Counted from the stretch's first letter, positions 1-5,631 are shown. The stretch is DNA of 8,859 nt from JAZLIT01 sp045617525 (GCA_045617525.1 JAZLIT010000063.1:1-8859); one strand, 5' to 3'. Numbers and translations: made by a program. The notes: generated from the letters alone by a model not told the origin.

Positions 1-247
1 TGTTGCAGTGCAACGAATTCATGATGAGGATCCACTATTTGAGGAATTACGTGTTATTCGTAAGCAATTAGCTGATGAAGAGGGCGTACCATCATTTGTG
101 GTGTTCTCGGATAAAACGCTAAAAGAAATGTGTGAAATTCGACCAACGACGGAAAGCTTATTTTTGACTGTAAGTGGTGTTGGCCAAATGAAGCTTGAAA
201 AATATGGACAACAGTTTATTGCGTTTTTCCAGGAGAATGCTGGTTAA
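1..247 (+). CDS. recQ: ATP-dependent DNA helicase RecQ, C-terminal fragment (HRDC domain)
   Basis: This is the last 81 codons of a gene entering from the left edge (reading frame begins at base 2, stop TAA at 245-247). The peptide has the layout of an HRDC domain: a first helix starting DPLFEELRVIRKQLADEEGV, the FSDKTLKEMCE segment, a PTTE turn, and a helix-hairpin-like SGVGQMKLEKYGQQF end. In RecQ helicases this domain follows the helicase and winged-helix domains and helps bind structured DNA during recombination and fork repair. The GTG at base 8 is an internal valine, not a start, because the frame is open upstream and there is no ribosome binding site in view. The protein ends directly after the HRDC domain, and a terminator follows within about 20 bases. 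HRDC is also found in RNase D and a few other proteins, but those are rare in Bacillales, so RecQ is the best reading. Confidence 0.8.
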   Translation, partial: VAVQRIHDEDPLFEELRVIRKQLADEEGVPSFVVFSDKTLKEMCEIRPTTESLFLTVSGVGQMKLEKYGQQFIAFFQENAG

Positions 248-264
248 ACGGAAGTATCAAATAG

Positions 265-310
265 AAAAACTCGCTTTACTGGAGGAGAATCCAGTGAGGC
301 GAGTTTTTTC
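265..310 (+). terminator. Rho-independent terminator of the RecQ gene
   Basis: AAAAACTCGC at 265-274 pairs with GCGAGTTTTT at 299-308, and ACTGG at 278-282 pairs with CCAGT at 291-295. The three intervening bases (TTT against GAG) can pair as U-G, U-A and U-G in RNA, giving a continuous stem of about 18 bp with the 8-base loop 283-290. A run of six T ends the stem. It lies 18 bases after the RecQ stop. Confidence 0.9.
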
Positions 311-312
311 GT

Positions 313-512
313 TGGCTCTATGAAGTAATTGCGATTGATGGATATAAGGCAGATACAGATGAAGGCAAGTATCAATTGAGTATTGCCAATGAAGAAACAC
401 ATGAGCCGATTGTTTTCATTACTGCCGTTATATTCACTGGGCAGTAGATGTTCGGAAGGTAGAGGAAACGCAAAATTTAGCGAGCAAAGATTTTATTAAG
501 CAGAGTATATAA
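313..512 (+). pseudogene. Remnant of an unidentified protein-coding gene, 5'-truncated and frameshifted
   Basis: Two adjoining reading frames give protein-like sequence although neither is an intact gene. Frame 1, from 313 to the TAG at 445-447, reads WLYEVIAIDGYKADTDEGKY and continues to AVIFTGQ. From 441 a second frame reads AVDVRKVEETQNLASKDF and ends at TAA 510-512. Joining them at ACTGG/GCAGTA, by restoring one lost base near 439-441, gives a single C-terminal piece of about 66 residues. No start codon with a ribosome binding site precedes it: the frame is open only back to base 298 and runs straight into the RecQ terminator. Codon use resembles the neighbouring real genes. I do not recognise the family. 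The alternative is chance coding-like sequence, but the continuity across the two frames and the charged, protein-like composition argue for a decaying gene tail. Confidence 0.5.
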
Positions 513-541
513 AACGCGCGCGAATCACCTTGGATAGTGCT

Positions 542-690
542 CGTTGATTGGAGTGGAGGGGGACCGCGACTTCTTGGGGATTAGCACGTGCGGAAAATCC
601 ACTAATTTTCTGCCTCCGTAAAGGCAGGGAATTAGTTAGTTGGAGCCGTGCCCCCAGAAAAGCGTCGGTCCACCGGAGCTCCAATCAACG
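542..690 (+). repeat. Nested long palindromic element (REP/MITE-like intergenic repeat, probably structured RNA)
   Basis: A perfect 12-bp inverted repeat, CGTTGATTGGAG at 542-553 and CTCCAATCAACG at 679-690, encloses further nested arms. GGACCG (561-566) pairs with CGGTCC (666-671), GGGG (576-579) with CCCC (652-655), GCACG (584-588) with CGTGC (647-651), and TCCA (598-601) with TGGA (641-644). At the centre is a 14-bp stem (602-615 with 622-635) with a 6-base loop, CCGTAA. Two of the central pairs are T-G, which pair only as U-G in an RNA made from the plus strand. The element is clearly richer in G and C than its surroundings. From memory, TTGATTGGAG...CTCCAATCAA-bounded palindromes of about 150 bp recur between genes in many Bacillaceae; this looks like one of them. 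No clear target duplication is visible. Confidence 0.7.
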
Positions 691-705
691 CCTTTCGTGA
701 GAAAG

Positions 706-740
706 GGTGTACTGATTTTAATGATTAATTTCAGTACACC
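706..740 (+). repeat. Perfect 10-bp inverted repeat (hairpin) next to the palindromic element
   Basis: GGTGTACTGA at 706-715 is exactly complementary to TCAGTACACC at 731-740, with a 15-base AT-only loop. A smaller CCTTTC/GAAAGG stem (691-696 with 701-706) bridges it to the end of the larger palindrome. There is no T-run after it, so it is not a typical terminator. It could be a separate structural element, part of a longer composite repeat, or the 3' part of a small RNA. Confidence 0.55.
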
Positions 741-761
741 GCAACATTTGACGTAGAACCT

Positions 762-799
762 AAAAAGCAAGTAATCCAAATGGATCACTTGCTTTTTTT
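762..799 (-). terminator. Bidirectional terminator downstream of the YugN-like gene
   Basis: AAAAAGCAAGT at 762-772 pairs with ACTTGCTTTTT at 787-797, continued by ATCC/GGAT across a 4-base loop. Read on the minus strand it ends in TTTTT (766-762) some 45 bases after the YugN-like stop codon. On the plus strand it ends in seven T, so it can also stop transcripts coming from the repeat region. Confidence 0.85.
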
Positions 800-810
800 A
801 AATTTCCTGA

Positions 811-1167
811 TTAAATGCCGTATTCAGTTAATTCTTTACGTACGTTTGCAAGAATTCCATCACATTCTTTAACTAAGTGAGCTGGGAATACTTCATCAGT
901 GTACTCTACACCATGAGGGTAGTAGTATTTTCCAATTACGGGTTTGTGAAGGCTTAAAGTGGCATTGTGTGCACCTACATCGCCATTTAAAGCGCTGCAG
1001 AATACGCGAAGGTAAAACCGACCTTCACGCACATCGAATTTACGGTCAAATGTCATACGGTCATAGTCCCAAGCGCCGTGACATTCTAAGCCAAATTTAC
1101 CCATAACAGTTGTAAGAACTTCTTGATCAACTTGAACTTCTTCGAGCTGTGTGTTTTCAAAATACAT
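811..1167 (-). CDS. YugN-like family protein
   Basis: This gene encodes 118 residues. The central pattern GAWDYDRMTFDRKF (about residues 31-44), followed by an R-F-Y-L-R-V strand and the DVGAHNATLSLHKPVIGKYY segment (about 63-82), fits my recollection of the small YugN-like family of Bacillales. That family is soluble and has no established function. There is no signal peptide, membrane segment or recognisable catalytic motif. The ATG start is supported by an AAAGGAGG ribosome binding site (1176-1183 on the minus strand) 8 bases upstream. The gene is monocistronic: it has its own promoter (1218-1246) and its own terminator (762-799), and is divergent from the CAP-domain gene. The family call rests on recalled sequence patterns; the biological role is unknown. 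Confidence 0.72.
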   Translation of the reverse strand: MYFENTQLEEVQVDQEVLTTVMGKFGLECHGAWDYDRMTFDRKFDVREGRFYLRVFCSALNGDVGAHNATLSLHKPVIGKYYYPHGVEYTDEVFPAHLVKECDGILANVRKELTEYGI

Positions 1168-1217
1168 TCAATAATCCTCCTTTAAAAATCGTACAATATA
1201 GTTCACGCTTAATTTTT

Positions 1218-1246
1218 ATAATAGAACAATTTCCAATTTGTTGCAA
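1218..1246 (-). promoter_or_regulatory. Sigma-A-type promoter of the YugN-like gene
   Basis: Read on the minus strand: -35 TTGCAA (1246-1241), a 17-bp spacer, and -10 TATTAT (1223-1218). It lies about 50 bases upstream of the start codon. Its -35 box shares one base pair with the -35 box of the strongest promoter candidate for the divergent CAP gene. Confidence 0.6.
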
Positions 1247-1284
1247 TGACAACATTGTGTCAACCTTCCTATAATTGTTATAAT
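1246..1284 (+). promoter_or_regulatory. Tandem sigma-A-type promoters of the CAP-domain gene
   Basis: There are two perfect -10 boxes, TATAAT at 1270-1275 and at 1279-1284. The first has a -35 candidate ATGACA (1246-1251) with an 18-bp spacer; the second has TTGTGT (1255-1260), also with 18 bp. A dyad TGACA-N6-TGTCA (1247-1262) covers both -35 regions and touches the opposing promoter, so a bound regulator could affect both genes. Confidence 0.6.
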
Positions 1285-1318
1285 GTACATAGATTATGAA
1301 CTTAAAAGGGGTGTAATA

Positions 1319-2386
1319 ATGAAAAATTTACTAAGGATTCTAATAATAGCCACTTTCTTAGGTATCGTTTACTATTATTCGGTTGTATCTGATGAAGAAG
1401 TAGCACCATTACATGGTCCAAATGCATCTAACCTAGCAACGCCCCAAAGCGAATTAGGAGAAAAAAGTGGCTTAGCTCAACAACGTCCGGAATTTGGCTT
1501 TTCTACATATATTGGAAAGAGTAAGGAGGAATTAATTACAGAATTTGGTGTACCAACAAGGATTGATAAATCAAATTATAAGTATGATTGGTGGATTTAT
1601 TTGAATGATGCTAGTTATACAATGTTTAGTGTAAAAAATGATAAAATTAATCAAGTTTACACAAATTCTATTAATAATGATATATCACCGTATTCGATTG
1701 GACAGAGTTTAGATGATATCTATCGAATGACAATTATCGAAGCGGAGGTCACAGTTCCGATAAATGACAATATATATATGTTAACAATGGATGAATTTGA
1801 TATGCGCACTCGAATTTTAGTTGCATTTGAAGGCGTATATGCACAATTATATATCGATAAGGTTGAAGAGAAGCTTGTTGGTATCAGATATATGGATAGT
1901 GAAACACTAGTTATTCATCAACCTTACGAGCTTCAATATTACGGGGAGACCATTCGAAAAGACACCCCATCCTCATTCGATCAAGTAGAGATAGATAAAG
2001 CATATGCAACGCAATTATATGATTTAGTGAATATTTTAAGAGGAAAAAGTAATTTACAAAAGTTAATGAGAAGTGCATCGCTTAATGATGTAGCAAAATT
2101 ACATAGTGAAGATATGTTTTTTGAAAATTATTTATCACATGACTCCCCGAACCACGGATCTTTGGAGGAACGTTTAAAGAGCCATCAAATTGAGTTTGAA
2201 AAAAGTGGGGAGAATTTGGCTTTTGCATACTATGATGCGATAGAAGCTGTACATGGCTGGTTGAATTCAGATGATCACAGAAGTACCATGTTAGATAGAC
2301 GTTTCAATTTTATTGGTTCAGGTGTTTATATGAACTCGTACACACAAATTTTTATCGAAAAAGAATTAATAAATAATCTAAATTAA
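1319..2386 (+). CDS. ylbC: Secreted or membrane-anchored CAP-domain (SCP/PR1) protein with CAP-associated N-terminal domain, YlbC-like
   Basis: The protein has 355 residues. Residues 1-22 form a basic-then-hydrophobic signal peptide or anchor (MKNLLRILIIATFLGIVYYY). Residues about 63-200 look like the CAP-associated domain, with an IGKSKEELITEFGVPTRID start and a Y-D-W-W strand. Residues about 227-350 form the CAP domain: AKLHSEDMFF with H262, NYLSHDSP, GENLA with E298, and AVHGWLNSDDHRSTML with H320, so the usual CAP pocket His-Glu-His set is present. The role of bacterial CAP proteins of this type is not settled. I chose the ATG at 1319 because AAGGGGTG (1306-1313) sits at good distance from it. 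The in-frame ATG at 1283 overlaps the TATAAT box and has no ribosome binding site. Position ahead of ricF, ylbG, rsmD and coaD matches ylbC of Bacillus. A terminator follows immediately. Confidence 0.85.
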   Translation: MKNLLRILIIATFLGIVYYYSVVSDEEVAPLHGPNASNLATPQSELGEKSGLAQQRPEFGFSTYIGKSKEELITEFGVPTRIDKSNYKYDWWIYLNDASYTMFSVKNDKINQVYTNSINNDISPYSIGQSLDDIYRMTIIEAEVTVPINDNIYMLTMDEFDMRTRILVAFEGVYAQLYIDKVEEKLVGIRYMDSETLVIHQPYELQYYGETIRKDTPSSFDQVEIDKAYATQLYDLVNILRGKSNLQKLMRSASLNDVAKLHSEDMFFENYLSHDSPNHGSLEERLKSHQIEFEKSGENLAFAYYDAIEAVHGWLNSDDHRSTMLDRRFNFIGSGVYMNSYTQIFIEKELINNLN

Positions 2387-2429
2387 AAGATTAGATGCCA
2401 TTCATTTTGAATGCATCTAGTCTTTTTTT
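2385..2429 (+). terminator. Rho-independent terminator of the CAP-domain gene
   Basis: AGATTAGATGC (2388-2398) pairs with GCATCTAGTCT (2413-2423) with one G-U pair. The stem continues as ATTC/GAAT past a single bulged C at 2399, with a 5-base loop. Seven T follow at 2423-2429. The stem begins within the TAA stop codon. Confidence 0.85.
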
Positions 2430-2433
2430 AGTT

Positions 2434-2462
2434 GTGACATTTATTTTATTCGCCCATATAGT
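2434..2462 (+). promoter_or_regulatory. Candidate promoter of the MurE-like gene
   Basis: GTGACA (5 of 6 matches to the -35 consensus), a 17-bp spacer, then TATAGT (5 of 6). The predicted start of transcription, near 2469, falls at the edge of the ribosome binding site, so the leader would be only about 13 bases. Either the leader is unusually short or the true promoter lies elsewhere. Confidence 0.4.
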
Positions 2463-2481
2463 AGTTCGAGGAGGCTACTAA

Positions 2482-3939
2482 TTGCAGTTATCGGAGTTGT
2501 TGATGGAGTGGCCGTGTAACGTAAAGGGAAGTATACGGATTGAAATTGAATCTGTTTCTGAAAATAGTAAACAGATTTCAACGAAGACATTATTTTGTGC
2601 GCGAAAAGGTGAGGGGAAGAATGGTATTCATTTTATTCGTGAAGCAATCGCGAATGGTGCAGTTTGTATAGCGGTTGAAGATGAACGATATTTCGATAGT
2701 TATGAGGAAGAGGTGCCAATCATTTGGGTGCCAAATATATTGAAATTTATTGCATATGCTGCGGCAACATTTAACGGACACCCTTCAGAAGTAATGACGA
2801 TTATTGCAGTTACGGGGACAAATGGGAAAACAACGACGACGCATTTTATCCATCAATTATTACAGAATGTTCAAAAACAGTCCTTATTAATCGGCACTAA
2901 TGGCGTTTTCCGTGGGACTGAAAAGCTAGCACTAAATGAAGATTCACTTACTACTATGCGCCCGATACCTTTTCAACAATTACTAAGTCGGAGTTTAGAA
3001 GAGGGAATTGAATATATCGTTTTGGAAGCATCTTCGCAAGGTTTAGCTACCTACCGCCTTGATTACACAAATATTGATATTGGGGTATTTTTGAATCTGG
3101 GTGAAGATCATATTGAAGCCCATGGTTCGGTTGAAAGGTATAAGCAAGCCAAAATGAGATTGATTGATTTAAGTGATATGATTATTGTGAATGGGCAAGA
3201 TCCATTTTGTAGATCTGTAGGGATTATTAGCAAGAAACCTTCGATTCAATTTAATTTAATGCCAAAAACCGATATTTTTTATGAAAAATTATTGGAGCGA
3301 GAAGGATTTAGTAATTATTTTGTTCAATTTCAGCAAACTGAAAGTATAATAACATTTCCCTTTATAGCCGACTTTCTTATCGAAAATGCAATGGCGGCCG
3401 TTTCGGTCTGTTTGCAAATCGGCCTTCCCTTACAGCAGATTGCACAACATACAATGAATTTAACATTGCCTGAGGGGCGGATGCAGACTTATTACACGCA
3501 AAAGGGTGTTAAAGTTATTGTGGATTATGCACATACGGCAGACGCTTTAGAGGCCCTATTAAAGGCGGTAAGTAATTCGCTTGCTGGTGAGTTACATGTA
3601 GTGTTTAGTTGTGGTGGAAATCGTGACAAGATGAAGCGAGTGAAGATGGGGGCAGTTGCATCGAAATATGCGGATTACGTCTATTTAACAACGGATAATT
3701 GTAGAAATGAGAATCCGATTGACATTAATTTGGAAATCATAGAAGGGTTTCGCTCAAATCAGCGCTATGAAATGCTACTTGATCGGCAAGAGGCAATTCA
3801 AAAGGCGATTACATTAGCAACTGAAGGGGATACAGTTGTTATTGCTGGAAAGGGACATGAGCGTGTTCAAATAATTGGTACGCATAGTGAAGAGTTATCC
3901 GACATTGAAGTGGTTGAAGGTCTGATTATTGAAAAATAG
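2482..3939 (+). CDS. MurE-like Mur ligase (UDP-MurNAc-tripeptide synthetase paralogue)
   Basis: The protein has 485 residues, close to normal MurE length, with all three Mur ligase domains. Residues 1-105 form the MurE-type UDP-binding domain (LFCARKGEGKNGIHFI). The P-loop is GTNGKTT at 112-118. The central domain has NLGEDHIEAHGSVERYKQAK, whose K224 sits at the position of the carbamylated lysine of MurE. The C-terminal domain has PEGRMQ (330-335), VDYAHT (347-352), CGGNRDKMKR (377-386) and GKGHE (456-460). MurE adds the third amino acid to UDP-MurNAc-L-Ala-D-Glu. The substrate loop, normally DNPR in diaminopimelate enzymes, reads DNCR (405-408), followed by NENP; and the usual SSHAL/SSHGL histidine is Q186. 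The TTG start has GAGGAGG (2468-2474) 7 bases upstream. No other cell-wall biosynthesis gene is adjacent, which suggests an extra paralogue or a relocated gene. Substrate amino acid cannot be assigned. Confidence 0.82.
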   Translation: MQLSELLMEWPCNVKGSIRIEIESVSENSKQISTKTLFCARKGEGKNGIHFIREAIANGAVCIAVEDERYFDSYEEEVPIIWVPNILKFIAYAAATFNGHPSEVMTIIAVTGTNGKTTTTHFIHQLLQNVQKQSLLIGTNGVFRGTEKLALNEDSLTTMRPIPFQQLLSRSLEEGIEYIVLEASSQGLATYRLDYTNIDIGVFLNLGEDHIEAHGSVERYKQAKMRLIDLSDMIIVNGQDPFCRSVGIISKKPSIQFNLMPKTDIFYEKLLEREGFSNYFVQFQQTESIITFPFIADFLIENAMAAVSVCLQIGLPLQQIAQHTMNLTLPEGRMQTYYTQKGVKVIVDYAHTADALEALLKAVSNSLAGELHVVFSCGGNRDKMKRVKMGAVASKYADYVYLTTDNCRNENPIDINLEIIEGFRSNQRYEMLLDRQEAIQKAITLATEGDTVVIAGKGHERVQIIGTHSEELSDIEVVEGLIIEK

Positions 3940-3993
3940 AAGGAATTCTATAACTAGTTTTGAAATACTTTTCGTTTCAATTCATTAAGTTTC

Positions 3994-4002
3994 TGTTATG
4001 AT
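3994..4002 (+). promoter_or_regulatory. Extended -10 promoter element of ricF
   Basis: TGTTATGAT is a TGn extension followed by TATGAT (5 of 6 matches), 24 bases before the ricF start. The -35 region is weak (TTTCAA at 3975-3980, 16-bp spacing), which is common with extended -10 elements. TTTCAA is also the right arm of a short dyad with TTGAAA about 10 bases upstream. No terminator is visible after the MurE-like gene, so read-through is also possible. Confidence 0.5.
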
Positions 4003-4026
4003 AATGATGGAATGGAGGGGTTCAAA

Positions 4027-4476
4027 ATGCTAATCAATTCAGATTGGGTATTTATTTTAGATGATACTGATGAGCTAAGCTCAATGATTCTTTCCTCTGA
4101 GCAGGCTGTTGCGCTAAGAGAGGCTAAGAAAGCTGTTTATTCGAATGAAAGTTTAAATTCGCAAATTCGCGAGTTCAATAAATTAAAAGAACATTATGAG
4201 GATGTTCAACGTTTCGGTAAGTATCATCCAGATTATGATACAGTTATGAAACAAATTCGTGTGCAAAAAAGGGCGATTGATTTAGATGAAACAATCGCGG
4301 CGTTAAAAATAGCAGAAAATGATTACCAAGATTTATTAGATCAAGTAAGTCTAATTGTAGGTAAATCGGTTTCTGAGGCAGTAAAAGTACCGGTGAGTAA
4401 TCCATTTTTCGCTACGAGTGGAAGTTCGTGCGGAACAGGATGTGGAACGGGCGGCGGTTGTTCTTGTTCCGCTTAA
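4027..4476 (+). CDS. ricF: RicF (YlbF), subunit of the RicAFT complex that acts with RNase Y
   Basis: The protein is 149 residues from the ATG at 4027, chosen because GGAGGGG (4014-4020) lies 6 bases upstream. The in-frame ATG at 4012 overlaps that site and is unlikely. The body (about 15-118) is the all-helical YlbF/YmcA fold, with long charged amphipathic helices (EQAVALREAKKAVYSNESL, then KLKEHYEDVQRFGKYHPDYD). The tail after NPFF (126-129) is a Gly/Ser linker with four cysteines, C135, C139, C145 and C147. In Bacillus, RicF with RicA and RicT forms a complex carrying [4Fe-4S] clusters that supports RNase Y-dependent mRNA maturation and is needed for competence, sporulation and biofilm formation; the tail cysteines are candidate cluster ligands. 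Its position between the CAP gene and ylbG matches the ylbC-ylbF-ylbG order. Confidence 0.9.
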   Translation: MLINSDWVFILDDTDELSSMILSSEQAVALREAKKAVYSNESLNSQIREFNKLKEHYEDVQRFGKYHPDYDTVMKQIRVQKRAIDLDETIAALKIAENDYQDLLDQVSLIVGKSVSEAVKVPVSNPFFATSGSSCGTGCGTGGGCSCSA

Positions 4477-4504
4477 TTAAATAGTAAGTAGTGAATTAAA
4501 TAGG

Positions 4505-4551
4505 AAAGTGCCTCTTCATCAGCTGTGAGCCGTGACAAGAGGCACTTTTTT
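4505..4551 (+). terminator. Terminator between convergent ricF and the GDPD-like gene
   Basis: AAAGTGCCTCTT (4505-4516) is complementary to AAGAGGCACTTT (4537-4548), a perfect 12-bp stem with a 20-base loop, and a six-T run ends at 4551. It serves ricF mainly. The minus-strand reading has only a short T-run, so it is a weaker stop for the converging gene, whose TAA stop (4550-4552) overlaps the structure. Confidence 0.85.
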
Positions 4552-5458
4552 ATTTCTCTAATTTTTGGATTAATATAGAAGCAATGTCAGGACGATCTGT
4601 TATAATCCCGTTTGCGCCTAAGCGGATTAAACGATTCATAGTTGCTAAATCATTAATGCCTTTATAGTATACGGAGACATTTAAGTTTGCTAAAAAGTTA
4701 ATGAATTTTGGTGCATCGTAGTTGAAAACACCTGACTTTATAGGTACTTGGAACACGTCTACTTTTGGATTATATAAGTGACCGAATTGACTTGAAAAGG
4801 TTGCAATTGCCTTTTTAGTATCGTTATCACTTGAGCCTAAAGCGACACTATTGCGTGCATAAAGGTTAAATCGATCTGTTTGCTCGCTATATTCACTTGT
4901 TACGATAATACGATCTTGTGCGCCTAGCTCTTCGATAAGACGCCATAATTTAGATGGCATTAAGCTACCTTCATACGTATTTGGACCATCTTGGATATCA
5001 ATAATGAATATGTGTTGTTCATATTTTTGCAGAACTTCACGTAGTGTTACGCAATTTAAATTGCCATCTAGGTAATCTGAATTGCCGTCTAATGATATAA
5101 ATTGATGTCCATGATTTAATTCATTCAGTTCTGCTAGTGTAAGATCTTTTATGTAGCCGTGGCCATTTGTTGTATTTTCTACTTTTTCGTCGTGGAATAA
5201 CACAATTTCTTCGTCTTTTGTTAATCGGACACATACTGTAAAGCCGTCTACGCCAATTGTCGCAGATTTTTCGAAAGCAAGTAATGTATGCTCAGGAGCT
5301 AAGTGAGCGCCACCATGATGTGCAAAAATAATCGGACGTTGTTGCTGTAAAACTTCTTTAGATTCACGTTTTTGAGGTTTTGCAACTGCTTTAGAACCAG
5401 CCCATGCCGCTGCACTTGCAGCCGCAATTGCAACTGCTAATTTTGTTTTCTTTCCCAT
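4550..5458 (-). CDS. Membrane-anchored glycerophosphodiester phosphodiesterase (GDPD) family protein, probably catalytically altered
   Basis: The protein has 302 residues. Residues 1-27 are an Ala-rich anchor or signal (MGKKTKLAVAIAAASAAAWA). A GDPD TIM-barrel follows: FAHHGGAHLAPEHT (45-58), DGFTVCVRLTKDEEIVLFHD (71-90), NTTNGHGYIKDLTLAEL (95-111), IIDIQD (152-157) and ANGIITDRPD (282-291). GDPD enzymes cleave glycerophosphodiesters using a metal held by a conserved Glu and Asp. Here the usual H-R-G is H47-H48-G49, and the E-x-D metal motif (normally FEIDI or IELDV) reads T74-V75-C76, so both metal ligands are gone. The conserved Trp near the C-terminus (Y-W-x-x-N-D) is K266. H47, E56, and H89-D90 remain. 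The fold is certain from the conserved framework; loss of normal activity is inference. GGAGGG (5470-5465) lies 6 bases before the ATG. Confidence 0.85.
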   Translation of the reverse strand: MGKKTKLAVAIAAASAAAWAGSKAVAKPQKRESKEVLQQQRPIIFAHHGGAHLAPEHTLLAFEKSATIGVDGFTVCVRLTKDEEIVLFHDEKVENTTNGHGYIKDLTLAELNELNHGHQFISLDGNSDYLDGNLNCVTLREVLQKYEQHIFIIDIQDGPNTYEGSLMPSKLWRLIEELGAQDRIIVTSEYSEQTDRFNLYARNSVALGSSDNDTKKAIATFSSQFGHLYNPKVDVFQVPIKSGVFNYDAPKFINFLANLNVSVYYKGINDLATMNRLIRLGANGIITDRPDIASILIQKLEK

Positions 5459-5503
5459 TTTTTGCCCTCCGTTTATCTCGATTTACATTTCTTTGAAAGA
5501 ATA

Positions 5504-5527
5504 AAGTATATCTATTACACTATACTT
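5504..5527. promoter_or_regulatory. Perfect inverted repeat at the start of the GDPD-like leader (candidate operator)
   Basis: AAGTATA (5504-5510) and TATACTT (5521-5527) form a perfect dyad with a 10-base spacer, directly downstream of the TATAAT box of the minus-strand promoter. A symmetric site at +1 to +24 is a typical repressor position. AT-rich dyads also arise by chance, so this is only a candidate. Confidence 0.3.
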
Positions 5528-5533
5528 GAATTC

Positions 5534-5563
5534 ATTATAACGGAAAAGGATGTTCGCTGTCAT
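5534..5563 (-). promoter_or_regulatory. Promoter of the GDPD-like gene
   Basis: On the minus strand: -35 ATGACA (5563-5558, 5 of 6), 18-bp spacer, -10 TATAAT (5539-5534, perfect). The expected transcription start near 5527 is about 70 bases upstream of the ATG and falls at the edge of the AAGTATA-N10-TATACTT dyad. Confidence 0.6.
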
Positions 5564-5631
5564 GCAAACTCTGTTGCTAAGAAATTGCACATTTGGTATG
5601 CTTTTTATAGAAAACTAAACATAAGTAAATC

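Noticed and set aside
496..684. Minus-strand open frame of 62 codons across the palindrome
   Set aside because: It overlaps the nested inverted repeats, has no ribosome binding site, and its peptide has no family-like features; it is a by-product of the GC-richer palindrome.
542..690. Insertion sequence or transposon end
   Set aside because: No transposase fragment is encoded within or beside it and no target duplication could be seen; nested palindromes fit a non-coding repeat better.
1283..1318. Upstream ATG extending the CAP protein by 12 residues
   Set aside because: This ATG overlaps the TATAAT box and has no ribosome binding site; the ATG at 1319 has a good site and begins with a proper signal sequence.
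2590..2781. Minus-strand open frame of 63 codons inside the MurE-like gene
   Set aside because: It lies wholly antisense to well-conserved MurE domain 1 sequence and has no ribosome binding site.
4012..4026. Upstream ATG extending RicF by 5 residues
   Set aside because: It overlaps the GGAGGGG ribosome binding site used by the ATG at 4027, and the shorter form gives the usual 149-residue length.
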